33,172 bases of DNA from an uncultured Pelagibacteraceae bacterium. Its GTDB lineage: Bacteria; Pseudomonadota; Alphaproteobacteria; Pelagibacterales; Pelagibacteraceae. Made by a program: the position numbers and the translations under genes. Below are positions 8,804 to 16,531 of the stretch, piece after piece (the stretch's first letter is position 1; every line of letters starts with the position of its first letter). The notes below the pieces were generated by a model, which had not been told where the DNA came from, did no database searches, and saw nothing but the letters and a program-made list of their open reading frames with translations. The stretch lies in contig CACHLB010000011.1 in NCBI GenBank assembly GCA_902580505.1, forward strand, positions 1-33,172. The letters are read 5' to 3'.

Positions 8804-9852
8804 ATATTATTCTTATATATATCCTCTATAATTTTATTGATAGAATATTGTATTTTCCAGTTTGGGAAGTCTTTTTTAAATTTTCTTAAATCTGAAATCC
8901 ACCAGATATGATCACCAGATCTATTTTTCTTTTCAAAAACAAGTTTGGTTTTTTTTTTTGTCAAATTTTGGATAATATTTGATGCTTCTATCAATGAACA
9001 ATTCGAATATATACCTCCTCCAATATTATATACTTCACCCTTTTTTTTTGAAAATTTATAATAATTCCAAAAAGCATTCACTAAATCAGAACTATGTATA
9101 TTGTCTCTTACCTGTTTTCCTTTGTAACCTTTAACATAATATTTTTTTCCATAAATATTACATTTAACTAGATAGGATAGAAAACCATGCAATTCAGCAC
9201 CTTGATGTAAGGGTCCAGTTAAACAACCACCACGAAATACAACAGTGTCTAAATCAAAATATTTTGCATATTCTTGAACCATTAAATCAGCAGCTGTTTT
9301 TGAAACTCCAAATATACTGTGTTTTGATTGATCCACTGACATACTTTCAGAAATTCCAAATTTTAAATAATCTTTTTGAAATTTAGGTTCAAACCTTGTT
9401 TTTGTCTCTCTAAATTTTAGAGTATTTATTCTATCTCCATATACTTTGTTTGTAGACATAAATATAAATTTAGCTTTGCTACAAAAATTTCTTGTTAATT
9501 CTAATAGATTTAATGTTGCATTTGCATTTATCTCAAAATCTGTATGTGGTTCTTTTGCTGCCCAATCGTGAGAAGGTTGAGCAGCACAGTGTATTATTAA
9601 ATCAATTTTATTTTTATATTTTTTGAATATTTTTTCTAATTTATTTTTATTTCTTATATCAAAATTCAAATGTGCATAATTTTTGTAATTTTCAAATAAA
9701 TATTTTAAATTTTTTTTTACTGAACTCCCAAAAAAATATTTCCTCATGTCATTGTCGATACCTATCACTCTAAATTTTTTATTACAGAAGAACTTGACAG
9801 ACTCTGCTCCCACTAAGCCTAATGAACCAGTAATGAGTATTATCTTTTTCAT
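8800..9852 (-). CDS. CDP-paratose 2-epimerase-like extended SDR, Phe in place of catalytic Tyr
   Basis: This 350-aa SDR has a Rossmann motif GSLGLVG (9-15), DIRNKN (65-70), HCAAQPSHDWAAKEPH (88-103), MSTNKVYGD (132-140) and GGCLTG. QVRDNIH and EVYNIGGG follow, as in the tyvelose/paratose epimerase (RfbE) group. The usual YxxxK is FGVSK here (Phe181, Lys185), read clearly from the bases. I recall FGxSK in many close relatives, so this is probably a subfamily trait and not decay, but it predicts changed chemistry. It overlaps the next SDR by 4 nt (ATGA) and is the last gene of the gmd-fcl operon. Substrate unknown; true CDP-tyvelose synthesis is unlikely because no RfbS or RfbH is seen. Confidence 0.8.
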   Translation of the reverse strand: MKKIILITGSLGLVGAESVKFFCNKKFRVIGIDNDMRKYFFGSSVKKNLKYLFENYKNYAHLNFDIRNKNKLEKIFKKYKNKIDLIIHCAAQPSHDWAAKEPHTDFEINANATLNLLELTRNFCSKAKFIFMSTNKVYGDRINTLKFRETKTRFEPKFQKDYLKFGISESMSVDQSKHSIFGVSKTAADLMVQEYAKYFDLDTVVFRGGCLTGPLHQGAELHGFLSYLVKCNIYGKKYYVKGYKGKQVRDNIHSSDLVNAFWNYYKFSKKKGEVYNIGGGIYSNCSLIEASNIIQNLTKKKTKLVFEKKNRSGDHIWWISDLRKFKKDFPNWKIQYSINKIIEDIYKNNI

Positions 9853-10910
9853 ATTTTCTCAATTTGTTTTTTTATAGTTTTTTTATGATCATTGACCCAT
9901 TTGTATATTTCAAAAACTGTAGTTTCTAATTTTTTCTTAGGCTTCCATCCACATAAATTATAAATTTTACTATAATCTGTAACATAGTAAGGGATATCTC
10001 CGTATCTAGTTTTTGAGATACTATTAATTTTTTTTTTGAAACCAAAAAGTTTATTGCACTGATCAGTTAAATTCTTTAATGATAATATTCTTGAAGATCC
10101 TCCGCCGATATTAAATATATTATTTTTGAAATTTGAAAAATTAGTTATCTGTTTATTTATTAACGCAGATAAATCATTTATATCTAATATATCTCTACAT
10201 TGGTAACCACTTCCGCCATAACCAATATAATTGAGCTTCATTTTAAATAAATAACATATCATCCAATAAACTATGAATCCCTGATCTATTTTACCCCATT
10301 GCCACGGACCAGCTATCACTCCACATCTATTTATTATATAATCAATGTTATTTGCATATGAATATTCTTCTATTAAATTTTCAGATGAATATTTTGTAAA
10401 TCCATAAAATGTTTTAATACCTTTAGTCTTAAATTTTTCTGATATCGCTTTTTTTTTACAATTTTTGAAATTTTCTTTTGGAATATATTGATCATTCTTT
10501 ATTTTAAATTTCATTTTATTAATATCTTCAAAAGGATAAATTCTACTTGAAGACAAAAAAATTAATTTAGCTTTATTTTTTTTTGAAAATTCTAAACTGT
10601 TTAATGTTCCAATTAGATTAGTTTCAACTAGATATCTTAAATTTTTTTTTTTTCCTGTTGCAACAGATGGGTCAGCAGCACAATCAATTAATAAATCAAT
10701 ATTTGATATTTTATCTAGGTCTTTTTTAAATCTTATATCTCCTTTAATTACTTTTATCCCTATTTTTTCTAATCTTTTTTTATTAATTATAGATCCTTTT
10801 CTATAAAAGTTATCAAATGCTATTATTTTATACTCTTTAAATTTATTTTTTATGGAAATACAAAGGCTTGAACCTACAAATCCACATCCTCCAGTAATTA
10901 AAATATTCAT
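9849..10910 (-). CDS. NAD-dependent epimerase/dehydratase (CDP-paratose 2-epimerase-like SDR)
   Basis: This 353-aa SDR begins NILITGGCGFVGSSL (GxxGxxG, residues 7-13) and continues with AFDNFYRKGS (31-40), which closely resembles the start of tyvelose epimerase. It has GDIRFKKDL (57-65), CAADPSVATG (77-86) and LSSSRIYP (119-126). The catalytic Tyr169-x3-Lys173 is intact in YGFTK. FNIGGGSSR and a C-terminal GWKPKK are typical of sugar SDRs. It lies between a GT2 gene (2-nt gap) and its SDR neighbour (4-nt overlap). The adjacent pair may act in sequence on one nucleotide sugar or as a heteromer; no substrate can be assigned from sequence alone. Confidence 0.8.
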   Translation of the reverse strand: MNILITGGCGFVGSSLCISIKNKFKEYKIIAFDNFYRKGSIINKKRLEKIGIKVIKGDIRFKKDLDKISNIDLLIDCAADPSVATGKKKNLRYLVETNLIGTLNSLEFSKKNKAKLIFLSSSRIYPFEDINKMKFKIKNDQYIPKENFKNCKKKAISEKFKTKGIKTFYGFTKYSSENLIEEYSYANNIDYIINRCGVIAGPWQWGKIDQGFIVYWMICYLFKMKLNYIGYGGSGYQCRDILDINDLSALINKQITNFSNFKNNIFNIGGGSSRILSLKNLTDQCNKLFGFKKKINSISKTRYGDIPYYVTDYSKIYNLCGWKPKKKLETTVFEIYKWVNDHKKTIKKQIEKI

Positions 10911-10912
10911 AT

Positions 10913-11650
10913 TTATTGACGAAGCTTATAAGCTAATTTTTTCATAATTATTAATAAATTTTTAAAAACGTTTTTGTTATATTTATTTAAAATTTTTAAA
11001 GTTTCATAATTTGCTATTATTATATTTTTTAACGATTTAGTACTTAATCCTCCAAGTTTCATTTTTATAGTGAATAAATCACAAAATTTAATATTAAAAT
11101 TATTTAAATAAAAAAGTTTATACATAAATTCTTGGTCAGATGAAATCTTGTAAGTTTCATCATATGGCCCGATGATTTCGAATATTTTTTTTTTTATATA
11201 AATACCTGTGTGTGGTGGAAATATTAGATTCTGGAAACCTTTATGATTTAAATTTTCAGAAATCCAACTTCTTTTTTCTTCTCCAAACTTATCTATAAAT
11301 TTAATGTTTGAATATATAGCATCTATATCTTCAGAAAACTCATTACTTATACTGTTTAAAATATTTTTACTAAAAAATATATCGTCTGAATGTAGTATAC
11401 CAATTATATTACCTGTACTCATTTTAATAGCATAATTAATTGAAGCATATAGACCTAGTCCTGGAACAACTTCAAAATAATTTATATTTTTATATTTCTT
11501 GATTAGATTTACAGTATTATCTGTTGAACCACCATCTATTACAATTAATTCTTTATGCTTTAAATTTTGATTTAAAAAAGAATTTAGAGATAGCTCTATG
11601 GTGTCTTCAGAATTTTTACAAACCATAACTACAGAAATCTTATTTTTCAT
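10913..11650 (-). CDS. Glycosyltransferase family 2
   Basis: This 245-aa GT-A glycosyltransferase begins KISVVMVCKNSEDTIELSL. It has the donor motif VIDGGSTDNT (38-47) and the metal-binding LHSDD near residue 90, both GT2 hallmarks. ISSDQEFMYKLF supplies the downstream acidic motif. There are no membrane segments, so it probably works on a lipid-linked intermediate at the inner membrane face. It overlaps fcl by 11 nt and precedes the SDR pair by 2 nt, suggesting it transfers fucose or the sugar made by the SDRs. It resembles WcaA-like enzymes. Confidence 0.85.
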   Translation of the reverse strand: MKNKISVVMVCKNSEDTIELSLNSFLNQNLKHKELIVIDGGSTDNTVNLIKKYKNINYFEVVPGLGLYASINYAIKMSTGNIIGILHSDDIFFSKNILNSISNEFSEDIDAIYSNIKFIDKFGEEKRSWISENLNHKGFQNLIFPPHTGIYIKKKIFEIIGPYDETYKISSDQEFMYKLFYLNNFNIKFCDLFTIKMKLGGLSTKSLKNIIIANYETLKILNKYNKNVFKNLLIIMKKLAYKLRQ

Positions 11651-12611
11651 TTAAAAATGAATCATAAGTTTCTAGCAATGATTTTTCGAAGGACATTTGT
11701 TTGAAGTCTTTTTTTAAAGACAAAAACCTTTTATAGTTTAATTTTTTTCTTTTTGTTCCATCTAGTGTTTTATTGATATATTTAATTTTAATTTTCTTTT
11801 TCAGTATTTTGGCTATTAGTTTTGCCAAATGTGATATTTGAAATTCATATTTGGAACCGATATTAATCATTGATTTATATGAATATTTTTCAAATTTTTT
11901 TTTAGAGATGTTTGTTAAAAAAAAAATTTCTTTTGCTAAATCTTTTACATACAAAAATTCTCTTTTTGGTTTACCGCTACCCCATAGTTCTAATAAATCA
12001 TTTTTTGATGTTAACAAACTTATTTTTTTTATTATTGCTGGCAAAACATGGGAATTATTTAGATCATAGTTATCTTTAGGTCCAAATAAATTACATGGCA
12101 TTATTGCTCTAAAATCTGTACCTTTTTCTTTATTGTAGTAATGACATGTTTTTAGACCAACAATTTTTGCTAATGAGTAAGCTTCATTTGTAGTTTCTAA
12201 ATAATCACTTAACAAATCTTCTTCTTTTATAGTTCTTTTATAATTTTTTGGATAAACACATGAACTTCCAAGATAAATTAATCTATTAATATTATTATTA
12301 AAAGAAGACTTAAATATATTGTTATTAATTTCTATATTATCTTCAATAAACTTTACTTTATTATTATTATTTGATTTAATTCCACCAACTTTGGCAGCAC
12401 AATTAATTACAATTTGAGGCTTAGTTTTCTTAAAAAATTTTTCAACTTTTATTTTATTTCTTAAATCTAATTTTGAACTTGATACTGTAATTATTTTTTT
12501 TAAGCCTTTTGAAATAAAATAGTTTAAGACGGCTGATCCAACCATTCCAGAGTGTCCAGCTATAAAGACTCTTTTATTTGTTATTGGATCCAACTTCTTC
12601 CTTATAATCAT
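11640..12611 (-). CDS. fcl: GDP-L-fucose synthase (GDP-4-keto-6-deoxy-mannose 3,5-epimerase-4-reductase)
   Basis: This 323-aa enzyme shows AGHSGMVGSAV (18-28), NCAAKVGGI (70-78), LGSSCVYPK (114-122), the Tyr145-x3-Lys149 in EAYSLAK, MPCNLFGPKDNYDL and NSHVLPA. All are diagnostic for Fcl/WcaG. It converts the Gmd product to GDP-L-fucose with NADPH. The ATG at 12611 lies 38 nt inside gmd. A TTG at 12593 is also possible: it would give MDPITNKRVFIAG, closer to the family's N terminus, and has AAGGAAG just upstream. It sits between gmd and a GT2 gene, a classic fucose cassette. Confidence 0.94.
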   Translation of the reverse strand: MIIRKKLDPITNKRVFIAGHSGMVGSAVLNYFISKGLKKIITVSSSKLDLRNKIKVEKFFKKTKPQIVINCAAKVGGIKSNNNNKVKFIEDNIEINNNIFKSSFNNNINRLIYLGSSCVYPKNYKRTIKEEDLLSDYLETTNEAYSLAKIVGLKTCHYYNKEKGTDFRAIMPCNLFGPKDNYDLNNSHVLPAIIKKISLLTSKNDLLELWGSGKPKREFLYVKDLAKEIFFLTNISKKKFEKYSYKSMINIGSKYEFQISHLAKLIAKILKKKIKIKYINKTLDGTKRKKLNYKRFLSLKKDFKQMSFEKSLLETYDSFLNEK

Positions 12612-13614
12612 TTAAAACCATTTTTCTTACCATCTCTGAAAAGCTGGTTTTTGGTTTCCATTTTAATACTTTTTGGGCTTTTGAAAAATTTCCTCTTAAA
12701 GAATTAACTTCTAAAGGTCTGTAATATTTTGGATCTATTTTGATAATTGCCCTACCGTTTTCATTATATCCAATTTCTTTTTCATATTTACCTTTAAATT
12801 TTATTTTCATATTTAAGTTTTTACAAACTTTATAAATAAAATTTTTTACAGTATATGATTTTCCTGTAGCAAGTACAAAATCATCAGGTTTTTTTTGTTG
12901 TAAAATTTTCCACATTCCCTCAACATAATCCGGAGCATAACCCCAATCTCTTTTAGCATAAAGATTGCCTAGCAATAAAGTTTTTTGTTTATTTAATTTT
13001 ATTCTAACAAGCCCCTTTATGATTTTTCTTGTAACAAAGGTTTCGCCCCTAACTTCAGATTCATGATTAAACAAAATACCATTAGAAGCATATATACCAA
13101 AACCTTCTCTATAAATTCTTGTAATTTCATTGGCATATAATTTTGCAGCACCATAAGGAGAACAAGGCCTCATGATACTATTTTCTGATTGTGGAGGTTT
13201 TGTATTACCAAATATTTCAGAAGTTGAGGCTTGATAAAATTTTGTCTTTAAATTTAAAGTTCTAATTGCTTCTAATATTCTTAACGTTCCAATTCCTGAT
13301 GCGTTAGCTGTATAAACAGGATTTTCAAATGAAACTTTAACATGTGATTGTGCAGCCAGATTATAAATCTCATTAGGTTGAATGTCTTTAATTAAATTAT
13401 TAATCGATGTTTCATCTGTAAGATCTCCATAAAAAAGTTTAAATTTTTTTTTTAGTTTCACGTTGTTATGTAGGTCATCAATTCTCTTTGTGTTAAATGT
13501 GGATGCTCTTCTTATTAAACCATAAACAGTATAATTTTTATTCAATAAAAATCTTGCTAAATAAGAACCGTCTTGACCTGTGATACCAGTTATTAAAGCT
13601 TTTTTACTTAACAT
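12574..13614 (-). CDS. gmd: GDP-mannose 4,6-dehydratase
   Basis: This 346-aa SDR shows GITGQDGSYLARFL (10-23), LIRRASTFNTKRIDDL (33-48), NLAAQSHVKVSFENP (85-99), QASTSEIFGN (128-137), SPYGAAKLYA (152-161) and NHESEVRGETFVTRKI. The catalytic Thr131/Glu133/Tyr154/Lys158 set is complete. It makes GDP-4-keto-6-deoxy-D-mannose. GDP-mannose synthesis genes (manB, manC) are not in the window. It is the first gene of a five-gene minus-strand operon. The 49-nt gap upstream separates it from a divergent GT2. Confidence 0.96.
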   Translation of the reverse strand: MLSKKALITGITGQDGSYLARFLLNKNYTVYGLIRRASTFNTKRIDDLHNNVKLKKKFKLFYGDLTDETSINNLIKDIQPNEIYNLAAQSHVKVSFENPVYTANASGIGTLRILEAIRTLNLKTKFYQASTSEIFGNTKPPQSENSIMRPCSPYGAAKLYANEITRIYREGFGIYASNGILFNHESEVRGETFVTRKIIKGLVRIKLNKQKTLLLGNLYAKRDWGYAPDYVEGMWKILQQKKPDDFVLATGKSYTVKNFIYKVCKNLNMKIKFKGKYEKEIGYNENGRAIIKIDPKYYRPLEVNSLRGNFSKAQKVLKWKPKTSFSEMVRKMVLNDYKEEVGSNNK

Positions 13615-13663
13615 AAAATAATATTTACTATCTTTTAAATTTTTAACAATTATAAAATTCTAT

Positions 13664-14398
13664 ATGAAAAAAATTACTATCGTAACTCCAGTTTTTAATG
13701 GTGAAAAGTATATTGAAGCAACTATAAAAAGTGTAATCAATCAATCTTATAAAAATTTAGAGTATATTGTTGTAGATGGAGGCTCTACAGATAATACAAA
13801 AAATATAATCGAAAAATACAAGGGTAAAATCGATAATATAATTTTTCAAAAAGATAACTCAATGTATGAAGCAATTGAAACTGGTTTTTCAAAATCAACT
13901 GGAGAATATTTGCATTGGTTAAATTCTGATGATTATTTATTGGATAACAATTCAGTTAGTAGATTAATGGAAGTATTAAATAAAAAAAATTATCAATGGG
14001 TTATTTGTAAAATATCAATAGCAAAATTAGACGGAAAGCCTAAAGTATTTTTTCCTCTTATTTATCCAAGATTTATAATTAAGAAAGGACTTGCTAATAA
14101 TTGTTTCTGGGGATTTATACAACAAGAAAATACGGTTTTCTCTAGAAAGATTTATCAAAAAGTTGAAGGAGTAAATTCAAGATTTAAAATGGCTGGCGAC
14201 TATGATCTTTGGAAAAGGTTTGCTAAATATATAAGTTTAAAAACAATAAATATTTCATATGCATGTCATAGAAAAAGTAAAAATCAACTTACAGATTTAA
14301 ATAAGTACTACAAAGAAATTAATAGAAAAAGGTGTAAATTTAATTTATTTTATCCAGTAAGATTTATTTATTCATTAATTTTATACCCGTTTATTTAA
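13664..14398 (+). CDS. Glycosyltransferase family 2 (single-gene unit)
   Basis: This 244-aa GT-A enzyme starts KKITIVTPVFNGEKYIEATI. It has VVDGGSTDNT (36-45), HWLNSDDY near 90 and AGDYDLWKRFAKY as the later acidic/aromatic motif. It resembles the PGL/WcaA-like GT2 group. It is a lone plus-strand gene between two minus-strand groups: 49 nt divergent from gmd, and ending 3 nt before the stop of the convergent isomerase, inside a 10-bp hairpin. No membrane segment is clear, though the last residues are hydrophobic and aromatic. Donor unknown. Confidence 0.85.
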   Translation: MKKITIVTPVFNGEKYIEATIKSVINQSYKNLEYIVVDGGSTDNTKNIIEKYKGKIDNIIFQKDNSMYEAIETGFSKSTGEYLHWLNSDDYLLDNNSVSRLMEVLNKKNYQWVICKISIAKLDGKPKVFFPLIYPRFIIKKGLANNCFWGFIQQENTVFSRKIYQKVEGVNSRFKMAGDYDLWKRFAKYISLKTINISYACHRKSKNQLTDLNKYYKEINRKRCKFNLFYPVRFIYSLILYPFI

Positions 14399-14420
14399 AA
14401 ATTATTTTTTAATAATTTTT
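14397..14420. terminator. Putative bidirectional terminator, 10-bp A/T stem
   Basis: AAAAATTATT (14397-14406), a TTTT loop and AATAATTTTT (14411-14420) form a perfect 10-bp stem. It includes the stop of the GT2 gene (14396-14398) and of the convergent isomerase (14402-14404). The arms end in A5/T5, so either strand yields a hairpin followed by U residues. The stem has no G/C pair, so its strength is doubtful. Confidence 0.4.
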
Positions 14421-14959
14421 TGACTAATCATATGCATTAACGATTGAAATATATCTTCACAAATTCCATAATTTTTACAATTTAAATTTAAATTTATATC
14501 AGTTAATGTAGAAATAAATTTGCTAGCAAATCCTGTAAAACTAATAGTGAAAATTCCCTTTTTTTTTGCATACTTTATTACATCAATTATATTTTTTGAA
14601 TTACCAGAACAACTAAAAGTCACTAATAAGTCATTTTTTTTAAAATAATTTTCTAATTGATATGAAAAAATTTTATTATAATTAACATCATTCGAGATTG
14701 CTGTAATAATTTCGATATTTGATGAAAGCGAAATTACTTTTGGTTTAAGAGTATTTTTTGAATGAGTTTTTAAACCTTTATTAAAATCACATAAAAAATG
14801 ATTTGCAATTGAGGCTGCTCCACCATTTCCGCATGTAAAAATTGTATTTTTTTTTTTAATTTTACTTATTAAAACTTTTTCTATTAATAAAATTTTTTTT
14901 GTATCAATTGCATTATAAACTTCAATATGATCATATATATATTTACTATACTTATTCAT
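14402..14959 (-). CDS. gmhA: SIS-domain sugar isomerase, GmhA-like (sedoheptulose-7-phosphate isomerase)
   Basis: This 185-aa single SIS domain has FTCGNGGAASIANHFLCD (41-58), a phosphosugar-binding SCSGNSKN (116-123) and a C-terminal ED-x6-H stretch (Glu168, His176). These match GmhA, which converts sedoheptulose 7-phosphate to D-glycero-D-manno-heptose 7-phosphate. Length fits (about 190 aa). The heptose assignment is supported by a HAD phosphatase two genes away and by the nucleotidyltransferase/kinase fusion at 19308-20789. It is the last gene of a three-gene minus-strand unit. A different ketose phosphate could be the substrate. Confidence 0.8.
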   Translation of the reverse strand: MNKYSKYIYDHIEVYNAIDTKKILLIEKVLISKIKKKNTIFTCGNGGAASIANHFLCDFNKGLKTHSKNTLKPKVISLSSNIEIITAISNDVNYNKIFSYQLENYFKKNDLLVTFSCSGNSKNIIDVIKYAKKKGIFTISFTGFASKFISTLTDINLNLNCKNYGICEDIFQSLMHMISQKIIKK

Positions 14960-14967
14960 AGATTTAA

Positions 14968-16074
14968 TTATTTTAGTATTATTTTTTTTATTAATCTAAT
15001 TAAAACATTATACGGGTAAAATAAAAGAAATTTGAATAATTGAGGTCTATAAGGTTCAGTAAGGCTTGGAGGATAAAATTTGGTTTTTTTGCTGTTATTT
15101 GAAAAATATATTTCTGGATATTTGCCATGATTTAACTTAAATTTTTTTATAGATTTAAATAAAGTGATTAAATTAATATCTGTTGCCCAATTCGGTTTTA
15201 GTGACCACCACCCATTACTTTTAATACAGTCTTCCTCCCAAGCAGGTTCATTATCAAATAAATTATCTTCATTAATTCTATCACCTAATATCAAATAATT
15301 CTTCTTTTTGAGAGGCAAAACTGTACCATTAATTTTTCCTTTTCTTGCAGTAACTGGCCAAGGTATGAGTCCAACAAAGGGTACCGGACTTATTGCCATG
15401 TAAAAACCTTTGTTTAAATAAAATTTTGACAAATAATTTTCATTATTTTTAAAAATGAATTCCATTTTAATCATTTTCTTAATATCATAAACTCCCCAAT
15501 CACCGTATCCATCATTAGAATTTAAATAAATTTTTTTTTTCTTTTTATTCCAGTCAAAAATAATTTCTCTCTCTATATATTTTTGATAAAAATCAGCATG
15601 TGCACATTTTCTTAGAAATCCTGAAAAAATATAAAATATATCATCTTGATTTGTGAATATCTCATCTATTGATTGTTTTATTTTTTTTGACCAAAACATT
15701 AATTGAGAGTCATTTTGCATAATATTGAGATAGTCGATATTATTTTTTTTTGCTATTTCAAAGCCTAAATTATAAGCATCATATAATGCGCCAACTTTTT
15801 TGTTATAATTACCTTTTCTAAGATTATTTAAATTGAAGTAAGAGATGTTGTTCCTTTTAAATCTAATCTTTACTTCTTCTACGTATTTTTTTATTTTAAT
15901 ATCCTCTTTAAATTCGTAATCGAAAAAACCACCCCAACCAAAAATATGAGGATTCCCAGTTGTTACAATTATAATATCTGAAGCATTATCTAATGTTAAT
16001 GTTGAATTAATTATATTTTTAAAATATTCAAATATTGAAAAGCCAACAATCAAGTGGCAAAATTTTTTTTGCAT
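14968..16074 (-). CDS. Conserved-looking protein of unknown function, possible GT-A type glycosyltransferase
   Basis: I do not recognise this 368-aa protein. The N-terminal half looks like an alpha/beta nucleotide-binding fold: CHLIVGFS, SDIIIVTTGNPH, then KVGALYDAYNLGFEIAKKN and DYLNIMQNDSQLMFW (about 114-128). That last segment sits where GT-A enzymes carry their DxD after a strand, so NDS could be a variant metal site. The C-terminal half is rich in Trp, Gly and Pro (WGVYD, IPWPVTARKG, an AWEED/GWW region). The last 25 residues are hydrophobic and basic and could touch the membrane. It lies 8 nt before the isomerase gene and 23 nt after the HAD gene. A role in transferring or modifying the heptose is a guess from position. 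Confidence 0.6.
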   Translation of the reverse strand: MQKKFCHLIVGFSIFEYFKNIINSTLTLDNASDIIIVTTGNPHIFGWGGFFDYEFKEDIKIKKYVEEVKIRFKRNNISYFNLNNLRKGNYNKKVGALYDAYNLGFEIAKKNNIDYLNIMQNDSQLMFWSKKIKQSIDEIFTNQDDIFYIFSGFLRKCAHADFYQKYIEREIIFDWNKKKKKIYLNSNDGYGDWGVYDIKKMIKMEFIFKNNENYLSKFYLNKGFYMAISPVPFVGLIPWPVTARKGKINGTVLPLKKKNYLILGDRINEDNLFDNEPAWEEDCIKSNGWWSLKPNWATDINLITLFKSIKKFKLNHGKYPEIYFSNNSKKTKFYPPSLTEPYRPQLFKFLLFYPYNVLIRLIKKIILK

Positions 16075-16097
16075 TATTAAATTTTAATTTAAAAATG

Positions 16098-16460
16098 TTA
16101 GATATTGAATTTTTTTTCTAAATTTTTACTCCAATTTTTATTAAAATTATGATTTTTATCATCTATAAACAAATCGTACTCCGGTTTACCCATAATTAGT
16201 TGATGATATTTAAGTTTACATTTTTCATTCAAAAATATTTTTGTTTCATTTAATTTTTTATTAACCTTAGTTTTATTTTCTTTAAATCTACCCATATACC
16301 TAGCTGTGAAAATCTTAATATAAAAATTCTTGTCATACAATTTATTTATAATATTTATATTTTTTTTAATCGGGATAGAATTCTTGTAATTACTTTTTTT
16401 AGTTTTACAAATAACGCCATCAACGTCAAAACAAAGAATTTTTTTGTAATTTTTTTTCAT
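16098..16460 (-). CDS. Small HAD-superfamily phosphatase
   Basis: This 120-aa protein has HAD motif I FDVDG (Asp12, Asp14), motif II in IFTARYMGR (Thr51) and motif III/IV in GKPEYDLFIDDK (Lys91, Asp99/Asp100), so all catalytic positions are present in a minimal, capless fold. The ATG at 16460 begins just before the first strand. A longer frame from 16595 exists but would run into the divergent ABC gene and add an unrelated tail. From its place beside a GmhA-like isomerase it may remove the C7 phosphate of a heptose bisphosphate, as GmhB does, although it is shorter than GmhB and lacks its zinc-binding cysteines. Confidence 0.75.
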   Translation of the reverse strand: MKKNYKKILCFDVDGVICKTKKSNYKNSIPIKKNINIINKLYDKNFYIKIFTARYMGRFKENKTKVNKKLNETKIFLNEKCKLKYHQLIMGKPEYDLFIDDKNHNFNKNWSKNLEKKFNI

Positions 16461-16531
16461 ATAATATAAATTGATGATTATTATAATTTTATAATATATA
16501 ACACAATAAAATAGCTTAATTCCATGTTTAT

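Noticed and set aside
8800-10910. Naming the SDR pair as true tyvelose synthesis genes
   Set aside because: No CDP-paratose synthase (RfbS) or RfbH is present, and the operon partners are gmd and fcl; only family-level similarity is supported.
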